Notes: generated by a model from the sequence alone, not told the origin. 64,000 nucleotides of DNA from Acinetobacter kookii (GCF_900096895.1 NZ_FMYO01000008.1:1-64000); one strand, 5' to 3'. Counted from the first letter of the stretch, positions 18,279-27,190 are shown. Translations and numbers: made by a program.

Positions 18279-19406
18279 GTGAATTCAGTGCAACATTACG
18301 CGCCCACATTACAAAAGGTTTTATTATTTGGACTGTTTTTTGTCCTGATGTATTTGAGTTTTCATGTGCTCAAATATTTTATTGTACCTGTGGTTTGGGC
18401 GGCAATTATTGCCTATGTCACCTGGCCGCTGTATCAGTCGGTATTGCGCATGTGTGGACAGCGTCCTACGCTGAGCGCCACAGTAATGATTCTTTCTGTC
18501 GTTTTAGTCCTGGGTTTACCGATTATTTTTGCGATCTTCATGTTGCAGCATGAAGGCCGAAACCTGTATTACGAATTACAGAAACAGGTGTTTTCCGGTC
18601 ACCTGAACGTTCCTGACTTTATCCGGCAGTTACCTTTTATTGGCAAAGAAATTTCACGTACGTTAAGAGAGATTAATCAGGACCCGAACAGCATTATCCA
18701 GTCCGTCTCGATCTGGATTCAGGGTCATTTAAATTACGGGAAAGCGGTACTGAACGAAGTCAGCAAAAATCTGATCAAGCTCTGCTTTGCCGTGATGTCG
18801 TTATTTTTCTTTTACCGTGATGGTCACACCATTTTACATCAGGTCAGCAAAGCCCTGGAAATGGTGATTGGTCCGCGTATCCATCATTATATTGCCACCA
18901 TTTCCGATACTACCCGTGCCGTGGTCTATGGCGTTGGATTGACTGCCATTGCCCAGTCGATACTGGCGGGCATCAGCTATTTTGTGGCCGATGTACCTAA
19001 CCCGATGGTACTGACCATTATTACCTTCCTGCTGGCACTGATTCCTTTTGGACCTCCAGTTGCCTATACCTCTGTTTCACTGTGGTTATTTTCTCAGGGG
19101 CACACCATTGAAGCAATCGGGGTAATGGTATGGGGCGTATGTGTGGTCAGTACCGCAGATAACGTGATTCGTCCACTGGTAATTTCAGGGGCTACCCAGA
19201 TTCCGTTCTTGCTGATTATGTTTGGTGTGCTGGGTGGGCTGGCCAGCTTCGGTATGGTGGGATTATTTGTCGGTCCGGTCATACTGGCGGTATTACTGGC
19301 GATCTGGCGGGAATGGCTGCATGAAACCAATGAAACTGAAGGCTTAATGATGCCTAAGGCCACCCTTGCCCATGATATTGATGATGAAACCCATCACCCT
19401 GATTAA
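18279..19406 (+). CDS. AI-2E family (PerM-like) transporter
   Basis: 375-aa polytopic inner-membrane protein of the AI-2E family, which includes TqsA, PerM and YdiK. Features are an early double helix (FFVLMYLSFHVLKYFIVPVVWAAIIAYVTWPLY), a central soluble stretch (95-150), SLFFFYRDGHTIL near 185, and the conserved LLALIPFGPPVAYTSVSLWL and ADNVIRPLVISG blocks. Family members export autoinducer-2 or work as ion antiporters; the substrate here is unknown. GTG start with an AGGA site. Confidence 0.85.
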   Translation: MNSVQHYAPTLQKVLLFGLFFVLMYLSFHVLKYFIVPVVWAAIIAYVTWPLYQSVLRMCGQRPTLSATVMILSVVLVLGLPIIFAIFMLQHEGRNLYYELQKQVFSGHLNVPDFIRQLPFIGKEISRTLREINQDPNSIIQSVSIWIQGHLNYGKAVLNEVSKNLIKLCFAVMSLFFFYRDGHTILHQVSKALEMVIGPRIHHYIATISDTTRAVVYGVGLTAIAQSILAGISYFVADVPNPMVLTIITFLLALIPFGPPVAYTSVSLWLFSQGHTIEAIGVMVWGVCVVSTADNVIRPLVISGATQIPFLLIMFGVLGGLASFGMVGLFVGPVILAVLLAIWREWLHETNETEGLMMPKATLAHDIDDETHHPD

Positions 19407-19521
19407 GCTGACAAGTCCAGGTTAAGAAACTTATACATTCCACTACTTAAATCACGTGGTCTTGCATCCACGACTTTGTTTCAATGGTGCCAATTATAAA
19501 AAAGTCAGGATGCTTCCACTC

Positions 19522-20070
19522 ATGAAAATACCATTTAAACCCCTTACAATTGCCACCCTGGGGGCAATATTTTTGGCTGGTTGCGCCAGCCCCCAGCCTA
19601 TAGATGAACATAAAGCGCAACATGTCACGGTCAATGCCGTCACTGCGCAAGGCATAGGCAATAAAATCGGGACAGTAGAATTACTCGATAGCCCTTCTGG
19701 TCTGGTCATCAATACCGATTTAAGTGATCTGCCACCCGGCCCTCACGGCTTCCATATTCATGAAAAAGGTTTGTGTGGCCCGGCAGAAAAAGATGGCAAA
19801 ATGGGCGCTGCCCTTGCCGCTGGCGGTCATTTCAACCCCAACCAGGCGCCACATCACGGTACACCACTCACCGGACATCTGGGAGATTTACCCCTCATTA
19901 CCGTGGATGCTTCAGGAAAATCTCAGGAAAAACTGGTGGCCCCACGTTTAAAACTGGCCGATGTTCAAGGCCTGGCGATTATGGTGCATGCGGGTGGCGA
20001 CAACTATGCCGATGAGCCCAAACCTTTAGGCGGTGGCGGAGACCGGATTGCCTGTGGTGTGATTCAATAA
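19522..20070 (+). CDS. sodC: Cu-Zn superoxide dismutase, lipoprotein
   Basis: Periplasmic superoxide dismutase (superoxide to oxygen and hydrogen peroxide). From the ATG at 19522 the protein has 182 aa with a lipoprotein signal ending LAGC (cysteine about 21); an ATG at 19510 is a second possibility. An AGGA site lies 11 nt before 19522. Metal ligands are seen in GFHIHEKG, GGHFNPNQAPHHG, HLGDLP and IMVHAGGDNY; cysteines in KGLCGP and IACGVIQ can form the conserved disulfide. The C-terminal GGGGDRIACGVIQ is typical. A strong terminator follows. Confidence 0.94.
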   Translation: MKIPFKPLTIATLGAIFLAGCASPQPIDEHKAQHVTVNAVTAQGIGNKIGTVELLDSPSGLVINTDLSDLPPGPHGFHIHEKGLCGPAEKDGKMGAALAAGGHFNPNQAPHHGTPLTGHLGDLPLITVDASGKSQEKLVAPRLKLADVQGLAIMVHAGGDNYADEPKPLGGGGDRIACGVIQ

Positions 20071-20092
20071 TGTGTCCATAAAACCATAAAAT

Positions 20093-20121
20093 AAAAAAGC
20101 AGGCAGAGTGCCTGCTTTTTT
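20093..20121 (+). terminator. Terminator of sodC
   Basis: 13-bp A/T-tailed arms (20093-20105 and 20109-20121) around a 3-nt loop, ending in six T. Confidence 0.9.
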
Positions 20122-20358
20122 ATGATGACCTCACAATCGGAGATCGTACCGAGTCACAGGGTGAATAACTTCACAGCTCTACGGATAAAGCAGGCTATAT
20201 TCACACTAATCGAGCTTTAGAAAAAGCCTGAACTGGCTGAAAGACCGGTTTCAGTACGTGATTATAAGCATTTGATAAGTTCTTAAAATATATCGAGCTT
20301 TTATTCACCATTGCGGCAATATTCGGTACACTCAGGGTTCATTCTCATAGATTTAAGC

Positions 20359-20670
20359 ATGACCATGAATATTCAAACTTTACGTGTTGTCGGTCTTTTA
20401 GAAGGACTTTCCTTTCTCCTGCTTTTGTTTATCGCCATGCCAATGAAATATATGCTGGATAATCCAATTCTGGTGAAATATGTCGGTATGGGACACGGCG
20501 TACTGTTTATCCTGTTTTTAATTGTTTTGTTTATTGTGTGCGAAAAACAGAAATGGTCGCTTCAGATGTTTATTCTGGGGTTGATTGCATCCATTTTACC
20601 GTTTGGCACTTTTGTTTTCGATCGCAAGTTAAAGGCTGTTGCGCAGCCGATTGCCGAGTCCAAGCTATAG
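20359..20670 (+). CDS. DUF3817 membrane protein
   Basis: 103-aa inner-membrane protein with three hydrophobic segments, matching the DUF3817 pattern (LRVVGLLEGLSFLLLLFIAMPMKY, then VGMGHGVLFILF and an F-rich third helix ending PFGTFVFDRKL). Function is unknown; homologues are short integral membrane proteins in many bacteria. I chose the ATG at 20359 because the helix begins soon after; the open frame continues to 20311. No neighbour is close on the same strand. Confidence 0.8.
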   Translation: MTMNIQTLRVVGLLEGLSFLLLLFIAMPMKYMLDNPILVKYVGMGHGVLFILFLIVLFIVCEKQKWSLQMFILGLIASILPFGTFVFDRKLKAVAQPIAESKL

Positions 20671-20718
20671 TTTCTGATTAAAAGACTATTTTCTTTTTCA
20701 GAGAATAATAAGGATATA

Positions 20719-20800
20719 CCCTCATCCCCTAGGGGAAGAAAATGCTGATTTCAAATCAGTATATTCCCCTCCTTTCAGGAGGGGTTAAGAGAGGTAAAAT
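20719..20800. repeat. Composite palindromic element, REP-like copy 3
   Basis: Three palindromes in 82 bases: TCCCCTAGGGGA (20725-20736), CTGATTTCAAATCAG (20745-20759) and CCCCTCC-loop-GGAGGGG (20766-20784), with a G/A-rich tail. The last part follows the plan of the elements at 142-178 and 14923-14957. It separates the convergent DUF3817 and craA-like genes. Confidence 0.5.
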
Positions 20801-20870
20801 TATGCTTAGCCTCTCACCTTGCGGAATATATTCCTCATCTCCTATTAAGAAGAGAGAACAAATAGGGCGG

Positions 20871-22100
20871 CTAAAACTGTCCCTGCTTCACCCGTTCCTT
20901 TAAAATCTGCTTGAGCATCGCTCGCGGAAAACTGAACCACAGTGCAATTAAAACAAAACACGCCACGCTATATGCCAAATAGTGGTAGTGTTCATACATC
21001 ACCCGAACCAGTTCAATAATGATAAAGAAGCTGAACATCAACAGCATCGAAACGGCTGCTGCCACTGTACCTTTGGATACTTCCGATGACATCAGCGCAA
21101 AACGGTACAGCACCGAAAAACTGATCCCTTCACCAAAGCTGATGAGCGTCATGCCTGCAATGAGGCACCAGATCAGATAATCCCGCAAAATCACCCCACC
21201 CAGTAAAATTACGGTGCCGAGCAGCATAATCGGCAAGCCCATCAGCACCGATCTGCCCAAAGCCAGTTTGTCGATAATTTTAATCAGCACCACATTTCCG
21301 ACAATCAATCCACCCAATACCGGAAACTGTGCCAAGCCGTATTGCATGCTGCTAAAACCTAATTCTTCCACCAGCATGACCGGTGACAGTGCAATCCAGA
21401 GCATCAATGGCATACTGACCATCGGCAAGGCCAAGGTCATGGTCAGAAAACGTCTATTTTTATAGACTTGTTTAAAGTCATCCCATATATAACCGAATGG
21501 CTGTTTTGGTATGCTGACTTTGTTCTCGGGCATTTTGGCTTTCAGTCCAAACCAGCTTAAAAAGGCTAATGACGCGATGCCGATAAAGCCCCAATGCCAG
21601 GACACATGGTCAATCAGGAATGCACCAATCACGGGACCGAGTAAGGGGGCAAGCAGGGAAATATTGGCCATCAGTGCCATGACTTTAATCGCGTCACGTT
21701 CTTCAAAAGTTTCCTGAATGGAAGCATAACCGACGGCAGAAATGACGGTTAAACCTATGCCTTGTAAAAAGCGCAGTGCCAAAAAGCTTTCAATATTTTT
21801 CGTCAGTAAAATCAGCAAGCAGCACAGTACAAAGAACAGTACGCCTGCAAGCAGCACTTTTTTACGTCCTAAACGGTCGGACAATGGGCCGAGCAACCAG
21901 GCCACACATGCCCCACCCAGCAGGTAAAACGACATGGAGGATGGTGCCCACGAACTGCTTACGCCAAAGTCTTTGGTAATGGCGAGCATGGCCGGCTGCA
22001 CCAGGTCGTTGCCGATATAGACGGAAAATTCAAACAGCACCAATGCCAATGGAAACATCAGCGTGGCACGGTTTAAGGTTGCGGTTTGAACGTTTTGCAT
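20871..22100 (-). CDS. craA: MFS multidrug efflux pump, CraA/MdfA-like
   Basis: 409-aa, twelve-helix major facilitator antiporter, the same length as Acinetobacter CraA and resembling it throughout (FPLALVLFEF, NDLVQPAMLAIT, GPLSDRLGRKKVLL, ALMANISLLAPLLGPV, FGEGISFSVLYRFALMSSEVSKG). The two acidic residues of helix 1 needed for substrate and proton handling in MdfA (E26, D34) are present as E24 and D32. CraA exports chloramphenicol and several other drugs; this is inferred here. No regulator gene is adjacent. ATG at 22100 has a weak ribosome site. Confidence 0.9.
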   Translation of the reverse strand: MQNVQTATLNRATLMFPLALVLFEFSVYIGNDLVQPAMLAITKDFGVSSSWAPSSMSFYLLGGACVAWLLGPLSDRLGRKKVLLAGVLFFVLCCLLILLTKNIESFLALRFLQGIGLTVISAVGYASIQETFEERDAIKVMALMANISLLAPLLGPVIGAFLIDHVSWHWGFIGIASLAFLSWFGLKAKMPENKVSIPKQPFGYIWDDFKQVYKNRRFLTMTLALPMVSMPLMLWIALSPVMLVEELGFSSMQYGLAQFPVLGGLIVGNVVLIKIIDKLALGRSVLMGLPIMLLGTVILLGGVILRDYLIWCLIAGMTLISFGEGISFSVLYRFALMSSEVSKGTVAAAVSMLLMFSFFIIIELVRVMYEHYHYLAYSVACFVLIALWFSFPRAMLKQILKERVKQGQF

Positions 22101-22515
22101 TGTTTTTCTACATGTATTTTAGGCTTGTAGGGCTACGCACTATTTTTAGGGAGAGAAGCGTCAGCCCAATGCCAAGCATTGAGTGTTTAAATTAAAGTTT
22201 GGGAAATGCACTTGCTTATAAGTGACTTACAACACCGTATTCACGAGGTGTTTAAATAAAAAATTCGTGAGAATAGTTGATCTCAAACAAGTACACCTAC
22301 TTGGTTGAGTAGGTGTAGTTTAGCAGAGACCATTGTCTAAGTCTGTGAGCTTCTTAAAATCATTTATGTAGATTAATTACTATGAGTTTTGCCACGCTTA
22401 AAAATTAATAATACAATCGTATTACCCAATTAGGAATGGAAAAATATAGAGGCAATTGACGCAAAGTTGCCAAGAGCGGAACGTGAACTTTCGGTGCACA
22501 TAAAAACAAGGGTTT
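22101..22515. other. Intergenic region between craA and the AT-rich orphan
   Basis: 415 bases without a supported gene. It contains a long inverted repeat (22292-22317) about 190 bp upstream of craA. The part from 22440 to 22515 has a base composition between that of the two neighbours and might be the worn edge of an inserted segment, but I see no recognisable gene remnant or target-site duplication. Confidence 0.4.
22292..22317. promoter_or_regulatory. Inverted repeat upstream of craA
   Basis: Perfect 10-bp arms (22292-22301 and 22308-22317) with a 6-nt loop, framed by AAAC and GTTT. It may be an operator, or a terminator of a transcript from the right. No T-run makes the latter convincing. 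Confidence 0.35.
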
Positions 22516-23364
22516 TCATAAAAAGACCTTATATTGTTTTAAATTGCCGCTAATTATTAGATCAAAATAAAAATATTTAAATTTATTAAAATCCAATCCA
22601 GAGAGCTTTATATCAACATCTTCATTATCAATCAGCTTCTGTATACCTGGAATACTTTGTATTTGTTCTTCAATAATCTTTTCAATTTTATATTTCAGTT
22701 GAATAAAATATGCATGACCTTTCATAATATTTTTGCCTCCCCAAATTTCTTCAGGCATATAGCAAGTGCCATCAATATCTAAAAAATATGTATATCCATT
22801 CTTTCTTAACGCTAAAATTTCTTCATCTTTAAGATTCTCCCCTATCAAACCGCTCACTACTCTATGCTGAATTAAATCAGGTCTTTCCCGATGCAGAATT
22901 TCCAAATTATTTTTTAAATGCCACTCTCCATGATTTGCTATTTTAATAAAAAAAATTTCTTCTTCATTCAAGTAAGCAAAGACAACTTCCTCTGTACCCT
23001 GCATCATTCTTTTATGCCTTAAATCTTCCTCGACTCCTAAATGTAAATGATGAATACCAAAATCACAGAACATTAAATCAATAGCATTTCCGTTAAATAA
23101 TTTCCTACTTTGATGCTGAAATAATCCACCAGTGCCTGATTCACACTTTTTAGATAAAAGTTGGAAACCTTCTTCATACTTAGGCGGTAATTTAAATTTT
23201 TTAGAAAAACTAATTTTTCTTGGAATATCTGCTATTAACAAATGATTTAAATTCATCAATTGAAGAAAACTACTATTTTTTTTATCAACTTTATAATCTA
23301 ATGAAATTAAAAGGTCTGTTGCTAAACTATTTATATCCCTATATATAATTTTTTCTAGATTCAT
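22516..23364 (-). CDS. AT-rich orphan gene, unknown function
   Basis: 282-aa protein encoded by DNA much richer in A+T than its neighbours, suggesting horizontal acquisition. No signal peptide or membrane helix. Notable motifs: SGTGGLFQHQSRKLFNG (about 76-92), DFGIHHLHLG (about 101-110) followed by an arginine-rich stretch, GTEEVVFAYL, and ANHGEWHLKNN (about 143-153). The paired histidine motifs could bind metal or form a nuclease or toxin site, but I cannot name the family. Lone gene with no antitoxin-sized partner in the track. It could be a solitary defence or toxin-type gene; this is speculation. Confidence 0.65.
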   Translation of the reverse strand: MNLEKIIYRDINSLATDLLISLDYKVDKKNSSFLQLMNLNHLLIADIPRKISFSKKFKLPPKYEEGFQLLSKKCESGTGGLFQHQSRKLFNGNAIDLMFCDFGIHHLHLGVEEDLRHKRMMQGTEEVVFAYLNEEEIFFIKIANHGEWHLKNNLEILHRERPDLIQHRVVSGLIGENLKDEEILALRKNGYTYFLDIDGTCYMPEEIWGGKNIMKGHAYFIQLKYKIEKIIEEQIQSIPGIQKLIDNEDVDIKLSGLDFNKFKYFYFDLIISGNLKQYKVFL

Positions 23365-23453
23365 TTATAAATCTCATAACAAAAAAGCCCATCAATCGAT
23401 ACGCTTTTTATGCAGCATTACAGCTTACTTTTCAACCATAAATCAAAGATTTA

Positions 23454-23834
23454 TTAAGGGCATTTCGCTTTCTGAAAAGACTTGGTATTTTTCCCACGCA
23501 AACATTGATACGACTTCTCTGTATCCACCTTCTTCCAGTCCCCATCTACCAGTTTAAAACTATATACCGTACGCATTGAACGAACCGAGTCATCCATTAA
23601 ACCCGTTTCCGTGACTTTTACCTGCGCAGCAGTTGGGGACTCTACACTGTTAAAAAACTGACGAATCTCCACCGTTGCCGAACCCTTACGCAAATCAGGT
23701 CGTTCTTTTAACACTTGCTGCAAAGGCGTATCAGACGAACCAATATTCACTTTAGAAGCCAATTTTTTAGTCGTTGCACAACCCGTCGTGATTAAGCCCA
23801 AACAAATTATAGAGGTCGATAATAAACGTAACAT
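23454..23834 (-). CDS. Small lipoprotein of unknown function
   Basis: 126-aa protein from the ATG at 23834, chosen for the strong GGGGGAGA site just before it; the frame also runs to 23867. A lipoprotein signal ends in TTGC (cysteine about 18). The mature part (LQQVLKERPDLRKGSATVEIRQFFNS, then a TVYSFKLVDGDWKKVDTEKSYQC block) has two C-terminal cysteines. I do not recognise a family. It lies downstream of the D-2-hydroxyglutarate dehydrogenase-like gene on the same strand but beyond that gene's terminator. Confidence 0.7.
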   Translation of the reverse strand: MLRLLSTSIICLGLITTGCATTKKLASKVNIGSSDTPLQQVLKERPDLRKGSATVEIRQFFNSVESPTAAQVKVTETGLMDDSVRSMRTVYSFKLVDGDWKKVDTEKSYQCLRGKNTKSFQKAKCP

Positions 23835-23851
23835 TGGGAAATCTCCCCCAT

Positions 23852-23892
23852 AAAAAAAAGACATCACATCTATGATGCCACGTCTTTTTTTC
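23852..23892 (-). terminator. Terminator of the FAD-linked dehydrogenase gene
   Basis: 10-bp arms (23853-23862 and 23882-23891) with a run of eight A on the left, giving an RNA hairpin and U-run on the leftward transcript. It falls just upstream of the small lipoprotein gene. Confidence 0.65.
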
Positions 23893-23945
23893 GTACTCGA
23901 TAACAGTTATGTAGTCATCGGCGCATAGAACTTACAGGTTAAATA

Positions 23946-25355
23946 TTAAAGATCGAACAGTTTACCCGGGTTCATAATGCCGTTTGGATCGAATACCTGT
24001 TTCAAAGCTTTCATATAGCCAATTTCTTCTTCAGAACGGGTGTAGTTGAGGTAAGGCTTTTTGGTCATACCGACACCGTGTTCCGCAGAAATCGAACCGT
24101 CATATTTTTTCACGGTATCGAATACATATTTGTTCACTACCTGACATTTGGCAAAGAATTCATCTTTAGACAGGTTCTCTGGTTTCAAGATGTTCAAGTG
24201 CAAGTTACCGTCACCAATATGACCGAACCAGCAGATTTCAAAGTCAGGGTAATTATCCGCAACAATCGCATCAATTTCTTTAATGAATGCCGGAACATGC
24301 GTAATAAGTACGGAAATGTCATTTTTGTATGGTGTGAATGGTGCGATTGATTCAGAAATATCTTCACGCAAACGCCATAAGCTGTGTACCTGTTCCAGGC
24401 TCTGGCTCATTACGCCGTCCAGCACCCAACCCTGTTCCATGCAATGCTCAAAGATTTCCATCGCCTTGTCCATGATTGGCTCAAATGGCGCTTCAAATTC
24501 AAGCAGTACATAAAATGGACATTCCGTTTCAAACGGACGTTGTACATGACCATGATCCAGCACTTTTTGCATCGCAAGTTCACCAAAGAACTCAAATGCC
24601 GTTAAATCAATTTTTGCCTGGAATGCGTGAAGAACTGGCATCACGGCTTCAAAGTCAGGTACACCCAGGACCATCACTTGCAGGTCTTGCGGTTGACGCT
24701 CCAGCTTGATTTCAGCTTCAGTTACTAAACCTAAAGTACCTTCACCACCAATGAACAAATGTTGTAATGCATAACCGGTCGCGTTCTTGATCATGCCCTT
24801 ATTCAGACGCAGGATATCACCCTTACCGGTCACAACGGTCAGACCCAGCACCCAGTTACGGGTCATGCCGTATTTGATCACTTTAATACCACCGGCATTG
24901 GTGCCGATGTTACCGCCAATTTGTGATGAACCTGAAGACGCGAAATCCACCGGATAATACATGCCCTGTTCTTCGGCATAGTTTTGTAACTGTTCAGTCA
25001 CCACACCCGCTTGTACACGCACCATACGGTCTGCCGGGAAGAATTCCAGAATCTGGTTCATCTTGTCCATGCTAACCACAATTTCACCGTTGGCTGCTAC
25101 TGCACCGGCCGATAAACCGGTACGGCCGCCCGATGGTGTGATGGCAATATTGTGTTCATTGGCAAATTTAACAATCGCCTGCACCTGTTCCGTACTTGAT
25201 GGAAAAACAATGACTGATGGGTTTGGATCGAAATGCTTGGTGTAGTCTTTGCCCCAGGCATCGAGACTAGCAGCATCAGTTTTAATGCGGTTTTCACCCA
25301 CAATGGCTGTCAATTGGGTTAATAACTCAGGTGTTAAAGCGACTGGAGCATTCAT
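23946..25355 (-). CDS. FAD-linked D-2-hydroxyacid (D-2-hydroxyglutarate) dehydrogenase-like
   Basis: 469-aa VAO/PCMH-type flavoprotein of the GlcD/D2HGDH group: FAD-binding domain with PSGGRTGLSAGA (about 74-85), SSGSSQIGGNIGTNAGG near 140-156, TGYALQHLFIGGEGTLG, and the C-terminal metal-binding FGHIGDGNLHLN and AEHGVG motifs. Start ATG at 25355; the extension to 25373 uses a TTG. It is divergent from serA. In Pseudomonas a D-2-hydroxyglutarate dehydrogenase next to serA removes the D-2-hydroxyglutarate made by SerA and so drives serine synthesis; the same role is inferred. D-lactate or glycolate activity is the alternative. Confidence 0.87.
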   Translation of the reverse strand: MNAPVALTPELLTQLTAIVGENRIKTDAASLDAWGKDYTKHFDPNPSVIVFPSSTEQVQAIVKFANEHNIAITPSGGRTGLSAGAVAANGEIVVSMDKMNQILEFFPADRMVRVQAGVVTEQLQNYAEEQGMYYPVDFASSGSSQIGGNIGTNAGGIKVIKYGMTRNWVLGLTVVTGKGDILRLNKGMIKNATGYALQHLFIGGEGTLGLVTEAEIKLERQPQDLQVMVLGVPDFEAVMPVLHAFQAKIDLTAFEFFGELAMQKVLDHGHVQRPFETECPFYVLLEFEAPFEPIMDKAMEIFEHCMEQGWVLDGVMSQSLEQVHSLWRLREDISESIAPFTPYKNDISVLITHVPAFIKEIDAIVADNYPDFEICWFGHIGDGNLHLNILKPENLSKDEFFAKCQVVNKYVFDTVKKYDGSISAEHGVGMTKKPYLNYTRSEEEIGYMKALKQVFDPNGIMNPGKLFDL

Positions 25356-25710
25356 CGTTTGCAGACCTAGCAAGAAATATACAAGTGGTGGACGGTCTAT
25401 AGAGCATTCTTTGCAAAGAGATTTACAAAAAAATCATGTCTTAGACTGGGTGTGAGCATAAAATCAACAATATAACTGTGATCGATTTCACTACTCGACA
25501 TTATAAGACATTTTTTACTAAAACCTGGTGAAAATAAGCATTTTGACAATCTAGGCTTAAAAATTACAGCTTTAGTTAGACCAAAATCTGTAGTTCCTGG
25601 CATATGTATGGCAAAAATACCTATAGTCTCCGTCATAAAGGAAATGTATATAGACCCTTCTCGTATGTTATCATATCGCGACTAAATTTGGCCTTTGTAG
25701 CGGAGCCGTA
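25356..25710. other. Divergent promoter region, dehydrogenase/serA
   Basis: 355 bases between two divergent starts. It should hold both promoters. A 79-codon minus-strand frame inside it (25397-25636) has no ribosome site or recognisable product and I do not call it. The serA ribosome site GGAG lies just before 25711. Confidence 0.5.
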
Positions 25711-26943
25711 ATGAGCCAACATCTTTCACTGCCTAAAGATAAAATTCGTTTCTTGTTGTTAGAAGGCGTTCATCAAAACGCAATCGACACTTTAAATGCT
25801 GCTGGATACACCAACATCGATTACCGTAAAACTGCGCTTGAGGGTGAAGCGTTGAAAGAAGCGGTAAAAGATGCTCACTTCATTGGTATTCGTTCACGTA
25901 CTCAACTGACTGAAGAAGTATTCGAAGCAGCCAACAAGCTGATCGCTGTTGGCTGTTTTTGTATCGGTACCAACCAGGTGAACCTGGATGCAGCAATGCG
26001 TCGCGGTATTCCAGTATTTAACGCACCATATTCAAATACCCGTTCAGTAGCTGAACTGGTACTTGCTGAAGCTATTTTATTGCTTCGTGGCGTACCTGCT
26101 AAATCTGCTTCTACTCACCGTGGTGGCTGGAACAAGTCTGCAGTAGGTTCGTATGAAACTCGTGGTAAAACTTTAGGTATTGTCGGTTACGGCTCAATCG
26201 GTTCTCAACTTTCAGTGCTTGCTGAAAGCATGGGTATGAATGTCATTTATTATGATGCAGTAACCAAACTTCCTATGGGTAACGCACGCCAGGTCGGTAC
26301 GATGGGCGAGTTGCTTGCAAATGCTGACGTGGTATCTCTACACGTTCCAGATGTTCCATCTACGCGTAACTTCATGGGCAAAGAACAGTTTGCTCAAATG
26401 AAAGAAGGTTCAATCTTCATCAATGCTGCACGTGGTACATGTGTAATCATTGAAGACCTTGCGGATGCCATCAAGTCTGGTCACATTGCAGGTGCTGCAG
26501 TTGACGTATTCCCTAAAGAGCCTAAAGCCAACGGTGAAGAATTCGTTTCTCCACTTCGTGGCCTGGACAACGTGATCTTGACACCTCACGTGGGCGGTTC
26601 AACCATGGAAGCGCAAGCCAACATCGGTCTTGAAGTTGCAGAGAAATTCGTTGCTTATTCAGATAAAGGCATGACCTTGTCTGCGGTGAACTTCCCTGAA
26701 ATCGCGTTGCCATTGACTGAAGGTAAACACCGTTTACTGCACATTCACAAAAACATTCCAGGCGTGCTGTCTAAAATCAACAACCTGTTTGCTGAACACG
26801 GCATCAACATCTCTGGTCAGTCTTTAATGACTAAAGGTGATGTCGGTTACCTGGTGATGGACGTTGATGCAACTGCGTCTAAAGAAGCACTCGATACGCT
26901 TCACGAAGTTGAAGGTACAATCCGCGTTCGCGTATTGTTCTAA
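25711..26943 (+). CDS. serA: D-3-phosphoglycerate dehydrogenase SerA
   Basis: First enzyme of serine synthesis, oxidising 3-phosphoglycerate with NAD; in other bacteria it also reduces 2-oxoglutarate to D-2-hydroxyglutarate. 410 aa, the length of E. coli SerA. Features are the NAD-binding LGIVGYGSIGSQ (about 154-165), the catalytic R in NAARGTCV, the HVGGS motif with the catalytic histidine near 291, and a C-terminal ACT domain (about 335-410, HIHKNIPGVLSKIN) for serine feedback inhibition. Ribosome site GGAG. A strong terminator follows. Confidence 0.96.
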   Translation: MSQHLSLPKDKIRFLLLEGVHQNAIDTLNAAGYTNIDYRKTALEGEALKEAVKDAHFIGIRSRTQLTEEVFEAANKLIAVGCFCIGTNQVNLDAAMRRGIPVFNAPYSNTRSVAELVLAEAILLLRGVPAKSASTHRGGWNKSAVGSYETRGKTLGIVGYGSIGSQLSVLAESMGMNVIYYDAVTKLPMGNARQVGTMGELLANADVVSLHVPDVPSTRNFMGKEQFAQMKEGSIFINAARGTCVIIEDLADAIKSGHIAGAAVDVFPKEPKANGEEFVSPLRGLDNVILTPHVGGSTMEAQANIGLEVAEKFVAYSDKGMTLSAVNFPEIALPLTEGKHRLLHIHKNIPGVLSKINNLFAEHGINISGQSLMTKGDVGYLVMDVDATASKEALDTLHEVEGTIRVRVLF

Positions 26944-26956
26944 TTCAGTTTTATTT

Positions 26957-26990
26957 AAAAAACCACAGCATTCATGCTGTGGTTTTTTAT
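26957..26990 (+). terminator. Terminator of serA
   Basis: 14-bp A/T-tailed arms (26957-26970 and 26975-26988) around a TTCA loop, followed by more T. Confidence 0.92.
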
Positions 26991-27167
26991 TTTTCCAGAT
27001 TTTAAAAATCTGGCGTTTTGTCTATCCCATGCTGTTCGAACAATCAGATCAAATTAAGTGTCAGCTAATTTTCAAAATTGCCCCTGCTGTACAGACCGTA
27101 CTGATCATGCTCATTACCCTGATCAGCAAGCCAGGAACCAGACTGCAAACCCATTAAAAAATGGATT

Positions 27168-27190
27168 ATTCAAATTCAAATTCAAATTCA
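27168..27190. repeat. Short tandem repeat of ATTCAA
   Basis: Nearly four consecutive copies of the hexamer ATTCAA in a non-coding stretch. Such tracts can change length by slipped-strand replication; no gene is obviously controlled by it. Confidence 0.6.

Noticed and set aside
25397..25636. 79-codon minus-strand frame in the gap between the FAD dehydrogenase and serA
   Set aside because: No ribosome site, no recognisable motif, and it lies across the expected divergent promoters.
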